Part shown: piece by piece, positions 49,507 through 56,436 of the stretch
How positions within the stretch are numbered: position 1 is the stretch's first letter
How the letters are laid out: each line of letters begins with the position of its first letter
Assembly (NCBI GenBank): GCA_964586225.1
Contig: CAZPHD010000002.1
Span: 62,001-126,000, forward strand
Origin: JANJUB01 sp964586225
Lineage (GTDB): Bacteria; Armatimonadota; Fimbriimonadia; Fimbriimonadales; Fimbriimonadaceae
Direction of reading: 5' to 3'
DNA: 64,000 nt
The notes under the pieces: generated by a model
Databases searched by the model: none
What the model saw: the letters and a program-made list of their open reading frames with translations, nothing else
Told to the model about the DNA's origin: nothing
Translations under genes and position numbers: made by a program

Positions 49507-51675
49507 GTGTGGGCACTATCACTCGCGGTGTTGTTGATGGTGGGGAGCGGAGGTTCAGATTCGATGGCTGATCCGCTCATGACGAAGTGGACGGCGGAAG
49601 CCAAGAGTTCGGCAGTTCCCTGGCCGGAGTATCCGCGGCCGCAGATGGCACGAACTCAGTGGGTGAATCTGAATGGCATTTGGGACTTCGCCATCGGGGG
49701 CGAGACCGTGCCTTCATTTGATCGAAAGATCCGGGTGCCCTACCCCGTTGAGTCCTACCTTTCCGGGATCGACGAGATGGTCCCCGAGGGCAAGACGGTT
49801 TGGTATCGCCGCAAGCTGCCCGCAACCACCGCCGACGGCCGACACTTGCTTCACTTCGAGGCGGTCGACTGGCACGCGCGGGTTTTCGTTGACGGCAAGC
49901 CAATCGGCGAACACAAGGGCGGTTCCGACGCGTTCTCTTTCGACATCACCGAAATCATGAGTGACGGCAAAGAGCATGAGCTCACGGTCGCGGTCACCGA
50001 TCCGAGCGACGCCGGACCTCAGCCCCGCGGCAAGCAGGTGCGCAAGCCCGGCGGCATCTTCTACCGCCCGACCACCGGCATTTGGCAGACCGTGTGGATG
50101 GAAACCGTCCCCGCCCGCCACGTCCGCACGCTCTGGACCGACACCAAGATCGACGGCACCGTCAAGCTCCATGTGGAGACCAGCGAACCAGGCGCGGTGA
50201 GCGTCACTGTGTTCGACGGCGAGAAGGAAGTCGCGCGTGCGGTTGGGCAGAACGATCTCGAGTTCAAGATTGCGAACCCGAAGCTGTGGTCGCCGGAGTC
50301 ACCGTTCCGCTACCGGATGGTCGTGAACTGCGGCGATGACTCGGTGACGCATCAGTTTGGTGTTCGCGAATTCGGCCTGAGCAAGGAGGCGCAGCCCCGC
50401 TTCACGCTGAACAGCAAGCCGATCTTCCTGTTCGGTCCGCTGGATCAGGGCTACTGGCCCGACGGCTTGCTGACCCCGCCCACGGAAGCGGCGATGCGCT
50501 ACGACTTAGAGATCACGCAGCGGCTGGGCTTCAACACGGTGCGAAAGCACGTGAAGATCGAGTCGGCCCGCTGGTACGACATGTGCGACGAGATGGGGCT
50601 GATCGTGCTGCAAGACATGCCGAGCGGCGACCGCTCGATCGCTCCGGCCGACCCCGACATCGTGCGCACGCCCGAATCGGCCGCGATCTATGAGACCGAG
50701 CTGAAAGCGATGATTGCGCAGCGGCGGATGTTCACCTCGGTCGCCATGTGGATCGTGTTTAACGAGGGCTGGGGCCAGTTCGACACTGCCCGAATCACCG
50801 ACCTGACGAAGAAGCTCGACCCTTCGCGATGGGTGAACTCGGCAAGCGGCTGGTCGGATCGAGGCACGGGTGAGGTTCAAGATATCCACGTCTATCCCGG
50901 TCCGGCGACGCCCGCACCTGATCCCAAGCGCGTGCTGTTCCTGGGCGAATATGGCGGACTGGGGCTGAAGGTGGACGGCCACCTTTGGCAAGAAGACGGC
51001 GGCTGGGGCTACCGGTCGTATCCTTCGCGCCAGGCCCTCCACGACGCGCTCAGCGACTCGTTCTTCGCGCTAGACCTGTTCCGTTCGAGCGGACTTAGCG
51101 GGGCCATCTACACGCAGACGACCGATGTCGAGACCGAGATCAACGGGCTGCTGACCTACGACCGCGAAGTGCTGAAGGTGGACGAGAAGACTTTCCGCGG
51201 CTGGGCGGAACGACTGTATGGTCCGCTCACGAAGGTGAACACCGTCGTCCCGGCAAGTGACGCCAGCGGCCAGACCTGGCGATACACGACTACCGACCCC
51301 GGCGCGAACTGGTTCGTGAAGTCCTTTGATGATTCGAAGTGGGCAACGGGTCAGGCAGGGTTTGGCTCACAGGGCACGCCCGGGGCGGTGGTTCGAACGC
51401 CATGGACCGAGGTGGGTTCGATCTGGATTCGGCGGACCGTCGAGGTTGCCGCTTTGCCCAAGGGTGAACTCGCGCTAAAGATTCATCATGACGAAGATGC
51501 CGAGGTGTACTTCAATGGCGAGTTGGTGACGAAGCTGGCGGGCTGGTCGGATGGGTATCGGTTCGTGCCGATCAAGACGGCTTTGAAGGCGGGCCCGCTG
51601 ACGATCGCGGTGAAGTGTACGCAGACACGCGGTGGCCAGAACATCGACGTGGGGATCGTGACGATCGAGCGGTGA
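49507..51675 (+). CDS. Secreted glycoside hydrolase family 2 protein
   Basis: 722 aa. N-terminal signal peptide (ALSLAVLLMVGSGG). GH2 sugar-binding domain (LNGIWDFAIGGETVPSFDRK, VPYPVESYLSGI, TVWYRRKLP, HFEAVDWHARVFVDGKPIGE), Ig-like linker, TIM barrel with acid/base Glu420 in MWIVFNEGWGQFDT and nucleophile Glu481 in FLGEYGGLG. The last ~150 residues form an extra beta domain (SGQTWRYTTTDPGANWFVKS...). Substrate unknown: beta-galactoside, glucuronide or mannoside are options. Overlaps the next gene by 4 bp. Confidence 0.87.
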   Translation: MWALSLAVLLMVGSGGSDSMADPLMTKWTAEAKSSAVPWPEYPRPQMARTQWVNLNGIWDFAIGGETVPSFDRKIRVPYPVESYLSGIDEMVPEGKTVWYRRKLPATTADGRHLLHFEAVDWHARVFVDGKPIGEHKGGSDAFSFDITEIMSDGKEHELTVAVTDPSDAGPQPRGKQVRKPGGIFYRPTTGIWQTVWMETVPARHVRTLWTDTKIDGTVKLHVETSEPGAVSVTVFDGEKEVARAVGQNDLEFKIANPKLWSPESPFRYRMVVNCGDDSVTHQFGVREFGLSKEAQPRFTLNSKPIFLFGPLDQGYWPDGLLTPPTEAAMRYDLEITQRLGFNTVRKHVKIESARWYDMCDEMGLIVLQDMPSGDRSIAPADPDIVRTPESAAIYETELKAMIAQRRMFTSVAMWIVFNEGWGQFDTARITDLTKKLDPSRWVNSASGWSDRGTGEVQDIHVYPGPATPAPDPKRVLFLGEYGGLGLKVDGHLWQEDGGWGYRSYPSRQALHDALSDSFFALDLFRSSGLSGAIYTQTTDVETEINGLLTYDREVLKVDEKTFRGWAERLYGPLTKVNTVVPASDASGQTWRYTTTDPGANWFVKSFDDSKWATGQAGFGSQGTPGAVVRTPWTEVGSIWIRRTVEVAALPKGELALKIHHDEDAEVYFNGELVTKLAGWSDGYRFVPIKTALKAGPLTIAVKCTQTRGGQNIDVGIVTIER

Positions 51676-52094
51676 GCCTTGAGTCGCGATTCAATCCGGT
51701 GTGCGCGTGGAAGATCGCGGGGTGGGCCGCGCTTGTTGCGTTCGTCGTCATGTTCTTGCCGCCCACGTTACGGGTCATGCATCTGCGCCAGTTGGTGGCT
51801 GACTTCGAAGCCAAACGACCCGCCTATGAACGCGCCGCGCAGTGGGCATTGACCCAAAACGGCAAGCTCCCGGCCGATCTCGCCGCCGCGGTTGGGCAAG
51901 ACGATCCCTATGTTGATGGTAAACCCGGACAGCGCGTGGTCTACTTTGAACTTGAAGACCTCGGGGAGACGGTTCGCAAGATCGCGTTCGTCGAGGTGAC
52001 GAACGTTGATGTTGAGAAGCTCGAAACCGGGTGGATGGCTTGGACGGAGCGACGCATCGACGACCACTGGCAACTCGTGCAGGTCCTACCGTAA
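51672..52094 (+). CDS. Membrane-anchored protein of unknown function
   Basis: 140 aa from the GTG that overlaps the GH2 stop (GTGA). One helix near the N-terminus (IAGWAALVAFVVMFLPPTL), then a periplasmic domain starting VMHLRQLVADFEAKRPAYER. No family recognised. Confidence 0.6.
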   Translation: MSLESRFNPVCAWKIAGWAALVAFVVMFLPPTLRVMHLRQLVADFEAKRPAYERAAQWALTQNGKLPADLAAAVGQDDPYVDGKPGQRVVYFELEDLGETVRKIAFVEVTNVDVEKLETGWMAWTERRIDDHWQLVQVLP

Positions 52095-52129
52095 GGAACG
52101 ACTGGCGGGTCTGATCCGTCCAACCCACG

Positions 52130-52570
52130 ATGATGCGCATTGCCCTTGCCCTGGTTCTGTTGGCCCTGCTTCCTGGGGCTGCGGTCTCGCAGACGAAGAA
52201 GAAGACGCCGGTGAAGAAGCCGGTGGTCAAGAAGAAGGCCCCAGTCAAGAAGAAGGCCCCGGTGGTTGTGAAGAAGGTTGATCCCCTGAATGCGCAGATG
52301 GTCGGCACGTGGTGGTTGCTTGATTCGGAAGGCAAGCCGGTGAAGACGACGAAGATCACGTTTACGGCCTACAGCGAGTTCACCTTCATTGGTTCGGCCT
52401 ACAAGTCGTCGGGGACGTTTACGCTACGCGATGGATGGGTGAACCTAGCGTGGACGAGTGTCGACGGCGTGGCGGTGAAGGCAGGGACCATGAGGAAGAA
52501 GTTGCCCTTGGAAGCGGATGGCACGCGGTTGCAGTTGGACCGGTTTCGCTATGGTAAGTCGGGGACGTGA
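52130..52570 (+). CDS. Secreted protein with Lys/Pro-rich linker and lipocalin-like domain
   Basis: 146 aa. Signal peptide (ALALVLLALLPGAAVSQ), a linker of KKAPVK-type repeats (about residues 22-50), then VGTWWLLDSEGKPVKTTKIT and SGTFTLRDGWVNLAW, a lipocalin-like beta pattern. The basic linker may bind cell wall or nucleic acid. No family recognised. Confidence 0.6.
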   Translation: MMRIALALVLLALLPGAAVSQTKKKTPVKKPVVKKKAPVKKKAPVVVKKVDPLNAQMVGTWWLLDSEGKPVKTTKITFTAYSEFTFIGSAYKSSGTFTLRDGWVNLAWTSVDGVAVKAGTMRKKLPLEADGTRLQLDRFRYGKSGT

Positions 52571-52574
52571 TCAC

Positions 52575-52629
52575 TTATCGCTCATGAATCGGGCATACTG
52601 TGAGCGATATATCGTCTGATATCGCTCAT
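52575..52629 (+). promoter_or_regulatory. Three ATCGCTCA half-sites with a palindrome over the fic start codon
   Basis: TTATCGCTCATGA (52575-52587) is the first half-site. GTGAGCGATAT (52600-52610) and ATATCGCTCAT (52619-52629) form a near-perfect 11-bp inverted repeat with an 8-nt spacer, ending inside ATG 52628. A regulator bound here would block transcription and translation. The Fic protein itself has a C-terminal winged helix, so autoregulation is likely. Confidence 0.6.
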
Positions 52630-53719
52630 GATCTGGAACTGGCAACATCCTGACTGGCCCAACTTCACCTACGATGCAAGGGCGCTCGCTGATGCCGAAG
52701 CCACATTCCTGCGCCAAGGCGGCATGCTCGTCGGAGCCTTCAAACACCTGAGGCCCGGCGATGAGCAGGAGCTCGTGGTCGAGGTGGCAACGAGCGAGGC
52801 GATGACCACGTCGGGCATTGAGGGTGAGGTTCTCGACCGACAGAGCGTGAGGTCATCCATCCTCCATCACTTCGGCATCGGATCTGATCAGCGACGGCTC
52901 GGCCCCCGGGAAGACGGTATCGCCCGCCTGATGGCCGACGTGTTCGAGTCTGATCTGGCTCTCACCCATGAACGACTGTTCCGATGGCATACCTTGATCA
53001 TGCAAGGACGGGCGGGCATGGAGGTAGGCACCTATCGTCAACATGGAGAGCCGATGCGGATTGTGTCCGGACCGATCGGGCGCGAGCTCGTTCACTTCGA
53101 AGCTCCGCCTAGCGATTCGGTGCCCGCCGAAATGGATCGCTTTGTTGCGTGGTTTGATCGGTCCGCGGGTCGGATGCCCGCCTTGACCCGAGCGGGTCTC
53201 GCTCACCTCTACTTCGAGAGCATCCATCCCTTCGAGGATGGCAACGGACGGGTTGGGCGCGCAATCTCGGAGCTGGCCCTCGCCCAAGGCTTGGGTGCCC
53301 GAAGCTTGACCTTGCTCGCAACCGAGATCGAGAGCCGTCAGCGCGACTACTATGCGCGGTTGGAACAAGCGAGTCGTGGGCTAGAAGTGACCGAATGGCT
53401 CGCGTGGTTTGCCGCCGTGAGCTTGGCCGCCCAAGTCCGGACGCTCGGCTGGATTGATTTCATCATTGCGAAGTCCCGACTGCTTGACTCGCTCGCTGGG
53501 CAAATGAATAGCAGGCAGGAGAAGGCGCTCTTGCGCTTGTTCCGCGAAGGTCCAGTTGGATTCTTGGGCGGGCTCTCGGCCGGCAACTACCAACGCATCA
53601 CGAGCACGACACCCGCTACGGCCGGGCGCGATCTGGCTGAGTTGGTCCTCTGGGGTGCCCTGACGCGGACCGGAACGGGCAAAGGGACGCGATATTGGCT
53701 GAAGCTGGACGGTTCGTGA
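52628..53719 (+). CDS. Fic-family protein (DUF4172-Fic-winged helix)
   Basis: 363 aa. Residues 1-80 are DUF4172-like (MIWNWQHPDWPNFTYDARAL) with the inhibitory motif TSGIEGE (Thr61, Glu65, Gly66 fits S/T-x3-E-G/N). Fic core at 90-260 has HPFEDGNGRVGR from His200 and is complete for AMP transfer. C-terminal winged helix (MNSRQEKALLRLFREGPVG, then TTPATAGRDLAELVLWGALT). Class II Fic proteins with an internal inhibitory helix are autoinhibited AMPylators. Palindromes upstream support DNA-binding autoregulation. Confidence 0.9.
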   Translation: MIWNWQHPDWPNFTYDARALADAEATFLRQGGMLVGAFKHLRPGDEQELVVEVATSEAMTTSGIEGEVLDRQSVRSSILHHFGIGSDQRRLGPREDGIARLMADVFESDLALTHERLFRWHTLIMQGRAGMEVGTYRQHGEPMRIVSGPIGRELVHFEAPPSDSVPAEMDRFVAWFDRSAGRMPALTRAGLAHLYFESIHPFEDGNGRVGRAISELALAQGLGARSLTLLATEIESRQRDYYARLEQASRGLEVTEWLAWFAAVSLAAQVRTLGWIDFIIAKSRLLDSLAGQMNSRQEKALLRLFREGPVGFLGGLSAGNYQRITSTTPATAGRDLAELVLWGALTRTGTGKGTRYWLKLDGS

Positions 53720-53728
53720 GTGTTCTGT

Positions 53729-53812
53729 GACCCCACTGGGGTCGCGTAGGCTGGCACTACCCTAACCCCGAGTCTGCGACTCGGGGCTAAGCTCTTCGAC
53801 CCCTTCGGGGTC
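53729..53812. repeat. Cluster of three stem-loops
   Basis: GACCCC-ACT-GGGGTC (53729-53743), CCCCGAGTC-TGC-GACTCGGGG (53766-53786, with flanking CTAA/CTAAG) and GACCCC-TTC-GGGGTC (53798-53812). The outer hairpins share the same stem. The set looks like a REP/BIME-type mobile repeat and also ends the convergent fic and GNAT genes. Confidence 0.65.
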
Positions 53813-54279
53813 TATGCCGCTAGTTCACACCGATACAACGTCAACAGCTCGCCCTCGTGCTCGAACGATCTTTCGACCTCCCAGCCGAGGCGCTCCAAGA
53901 CACCCCGAGCGTGGTGAGTCGTCGCAGACAGCTCTTGATGGCCCAGTGTGCGTGCCAACTCCATACCCGCTTGGGCGAGTTCGGTCGCTACGCCTCGACG
54001 GCGAAACGGCTCAGCGACCAGCAAGCCGCCCAGGGCCGGGAACGTCTCTGGGAGCATCCACATCGCCCGGTCGCGCAGCGCGATCGTCCCCACCAGTTCA
54101 CCTTCCACAAAGGCGACCAGCCTCACGGGCAACACCTTGCGGTTGGCTTCCTCGAAGAACTCCTGGGCGATGTCCTCCGACGTGCGGCCCGAATAGTAGT
54201 CGGACCACTCGTGGCGGAACCACTGCGTGAGGGTGGGGATGACCTCCGGATGGTCAGCGAGGAGTGCGATGTCTATCAA
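53812..54279 (-). CDS. GNAT-family N-acetyltransferase
   Basis: 155 aa. Core fold: LVGTIALRDRAMW, then LGGLLVAEPFRRRGVATELA (acetyl-CoA motif RRxGxA/G), and GVLERLGWEVERSFEHEGEL. TTG start. Its stop lies in the repeat stem. Substrate unknown. Confidence 0.85.
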   Translation of the reverse strand: MIDIALLADHPEVIPTLTQWFRHEWSDYYSGRTSEDIAQEFFEEANRKVLPVRLVAFVEGELVGTIALRDRAMWMLPETFPALGGLLVAEPFRRRGVATELAQAGMELARTLGHQELSATTHHARGVLERLGWEVERSFEHEGELLTLYRCELAA

Positions 54280-54299
54280 GGAAGATTGGAAAAGTTGAC

Positions 54300-54626
54300 T
54301 CAGAGACCTTGTCGCTCCGCCTCTCCCAGTAGACTTTCCAACGCAACACGAAGGTCAGCCGCCGGATCGATCGTGTCGTAACCATGAATAATCACATTTC
54401 GAAGGCCGACGATCTTCGGTGCATCGGGGATGCGGTCATAGATCGCTGGCTCTAGGTCCCGAATGCGGACAAGGGCCTCGCCCAAAACTTCGAACTGGCG
54501 CTCAACCGCCGACTGGAAATACCAATCTGCCTCGTAGTCGGAAAAGGTCTTTCCGGCCGCTGCTTCGGCGATCCGGTCTGCAGCCCTGTCCATGTCACAA
54601 ACAGCAGCTGCAGTTTCAGGCCGCAT
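54300..54626 (-). CDS. hepT: HepT-like toxin (DUF86), ribonuclease family
   Basis: 108 aa. HEPN signature RNVIIHGYDTID (Rx4HxY), typical of HepT toxins. Overlaps the preceding mntA gene by 11 bp, antitoxin first, the known layout. In the family, MntA adds AMP to the Tyr of HepT to silence it. Confidence 0.88.
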   Translation of the reverse strand: MRPETAAAVCDMDRAADRIAEAAAGKTFSDYEADWYFQSAVERQFEVLGEALVRIRDLEPAIYDRIPDAPKIVGLRNVIIHGYDTIDPAADLRVALESLLGEAERQGL

Positions 54627-54930
54627 ACAGCTCCTTTGCCAAGCGGTCTGCGTGACGCTTGAAGAACGGGTTCTTCGCCGCGTTCCAATCCACGACGTCT
54701 ACATTGCGCCCAAGCAAAGCTTCCAGATCGAGGACGAACCCCATGTAGCGGTCAAAAGCGTTCATCCCGACCTGATCGCCGAACTCGGCAAGGAAGTCAA
54801 AATCGCTTTGGTCTGGATCCCAGTCATCCCGCAATGCAGAACCGAACAAGCGCAACCGGAGCACGCCGTACTTGCGGCAGAGCTCATCCATTGCTGCTTT
54901 GTGCTCGGCAAGAATCCGTTGGGCGCGCAT
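54616..54930 (-). CDS. mntA: MntA-like antitoxin nucleotidyltransferase
   Basis: 104 aa minimal nucleotidyltransferase. Motif FGSALRDDWDPDQSDFDFLA is the GSx11DxD metal site. TACAAT lies 6 nt before the ATG on the minus strand. Partner of the HepT toxin; likely forms a silenced heteromeric complex. Confidence 0.88.
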   Translation of the reverse strand: MRAQRILAEHKAAMDELCRKYGVLRLRLFGSALRDDWDPDQSDFDFLAEFGDQVGMNAFDRYMGFVLDLEALLGRNVDVVDWNAAKNPFFKRHADRLAKELYAA

Positions 54931-54934
54931 GACT

Positions 54935-55960
54935 CTATTGTAACCGCTTAACTTTGGACGTCAGCATCTCTTTCAAATACCGCCCCGTCCAGCTCGCCTT
55001 CACCTTCGCCACCTTCTCCGGAGGACCCATCGCCACCACAGAACCTCCGCCGTCGCCGCCTTCGGGGCCCATGTCAATCAGCCAATCCGCGGTCTTGATC
55101 ACGTCCAGGTTGTGCTCAATCACAACCACCGTGTTCCCCTGGTCGACCAGCCGATGCAGCACCACCAGCAACCGCTTCACATCCTCGAAATGCAGCCCCG
55201 TCGTCGGCTCATCAAGGATGTAGATCGTGCGGCCGGTGGCGCGCTTCGAGAGTTCTTCGGCGAGCTTCACGCGCTGCGCTTCGCCGCCTGAGAGCGTGGT
55301 TGCCGGCTGGCCCATGCGGATGTAACCTAGACCGACATCGAGCAACGTCGCCAGCTTTCGGTGGATCTTGGGAATCGGCTTGAAGAACTCGACCGCTTCC
55401 TCGATGGTCATGTCGAGCACGTCGCTGATGTTCTTGCCCTTGTAGCGAACCTCGAGCGTCTCGCGGTTGTAACGCTTGCCTTTGCACACCTCGCACGGCA
55501 CGTAGACGTCCGGTAGGAAGTGCATCTCAATCTTGATGATGCCGTCGCCCTTGCACGCCTCGCATCGGCCGCCCTTGACGTTGAAGCTGAACCGGCCGTT
55601 CTTGTAGCCGCGAATCTTGGCGTCAGGCGTGAGCGCGAACAGCTCGCGAATCATGTCGAACGTGCCGGTGTAGGTGGCGGGGTTTGACCTCGGGGTTCGG
55701 CCGATCGGAGATTGGTCGATATCGATAACCTTGTCGAAGGGCTCGTGGCCCTCGAGGGTGTCGTGGGGTTCCCACACGCCGCGGGTTCCGTACACCTCAT
55801 ACATGAGGCGCGGGAAGAGCGTGTCTTGAATGAGGGTGCTCTTTCCGCTGCCGCTGACACCCGTGACGCAGGTGAAGAGTCCGCGAGGTATGGCGATGTC
55901 TACGCCGCGGAGATTGTGCCCGCGCGCGCCCTTCAGCACCAGCCAATCGGCGTCCGACAT
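54935..55960 (-). CDS. Stand-alone C-terminal half of UvrA (second ABC unit)
   Basis: 341 aa, where a full UvrA has about 950. It starts exactly at the inter-domain boundary (MSDADWLVLKGARGHNLRGV) and keeps an intact second ATPase: Walker A GVSGSGKST (34-42), the second zinc finger (RCEACKGDGIIKIEMHF, VPCEVCKGKRYN), signature LSGGEAQRVKLAEEL and Walker B TIYILDEPTTGLHFED. No N-terminal half lies beside it; upstream are a repeat and an unrelated gene. It may be a split UvrA, a paralogue or a remnant. The precise boundary and a proper ATG favour a working half. Confidence 0.85.
   Translation of the reverse strand: MSDADWLVLKGARGHNLRGVDIAIPRGLFTCVTGVSGSGKSTLIQDTLFPRLMYEVYGTRGVWEPHDTLEGHEPFDKVIDIDQSPIGRTPRSNPATYTGTFDMIRELFALTPDAKIRGYKNGRFSFNVKGGRCEACKGDGIIKIEMHFLPDVYVPCEVCKGKRYNRETLEVRYKGKNISDVLDMTIEEAVEFFKPIPKIHRKLATLLDVGLGYIRMGQPATTLSGGEAQRVKLAEELSKRATGRTIYILDEPTTGLHFEDVKRLLVVLHRLVDQGNTVVVIEHNLDVIKTADWLIDMGPEGGDGGGSVVAMGPPEKVAKVKASWTGRYLKEMLTSKVKRLQ
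54937..54942 (-). promoter_or_regulatory. -10 box TACAAT, 6 nt before mntA
   Basis: TACAAT then 6 nt then ATG 54930. Leaderless start for the toxin-antitoxin operon; the box overlaps the end of the uvrA-like gene. Confidence 0.5.
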
Positions 55961-56104
55961 GTGGACAAGAGTATAGCTGATTGTGGATTTGCGATTTTGG
56001 ATTTTGGATTGGGGGAGGTTTGATTTCAGATTTCAGAGTGTAGATTTCAGATTGGGGAAGCGTGAATCCTCTGAGGGCATCGGTGGGTTCGTCCCGATGC
56101 ATCC
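55961..56104. repeat. Intergenic repeat region with AAAATCC unit and GATTTCAGA triplet
   Basis: Contains GATTTGCGATTTTGGATTTT (55986-56005 and on), the same dispersed unit as at 6478-6510, then about three copies of GATTTCAGA (56021-56050). It separates the half-UvrA from the antitoxin-like gene, and the insertion could mark where the uvrA gene was cut. Confidence 0.6.
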
Positions 56105-56389
56105 CTACTTGCGCCCTTCCTCGATCATGTCCGCAATCTCACCGTGCGAGACCCGGTATCGGCTTCGCAGTTCACGTAGACCCTGCACGGCTTCGGCAAC
56201 GGAGACTGTCGTCAACGCACGCTCGTCCTGTTCTGTCACCCAATCCCTCGCCAGAACTGCTTCGCTCAGCAGAGCCTTTTCGCGGCCTCGGGTTCGCCGA
56301 GCATGGTCAAGCAATCGATGGGCCAGTTCGACTTGCTCATCAACACTCAGCTTCTCGGCGTCTTCCTGAATATCCGCCAACTTTCGCAT
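56105..56389 (-). CDS. Orphan antitoxin-like protein
   Basis: 94 aa, charged and helical (IQEDAEKLSVDEQVELAHRL, then ending RYRVSHGEIADMIEEGRK). The opening resembles addiction-module component proteins (DUF2281 or similar). No toxin is next to it. Tentative. Confidence 0.5.
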   Translation of the reverse strand: MRKLADIQEDAEKLSVDEQVELAHRLLDHARRTRGREKALLSEAVLARDWVTEQDERALTTVSVAEAVQGLRELRSRYRVSHGEIADMIEEGRK

Positions 56390-56436
56390 GGTTCGTATAG
56401 TGTACGACGGCCTCTCCGTCAGTTAGATTCCACATA

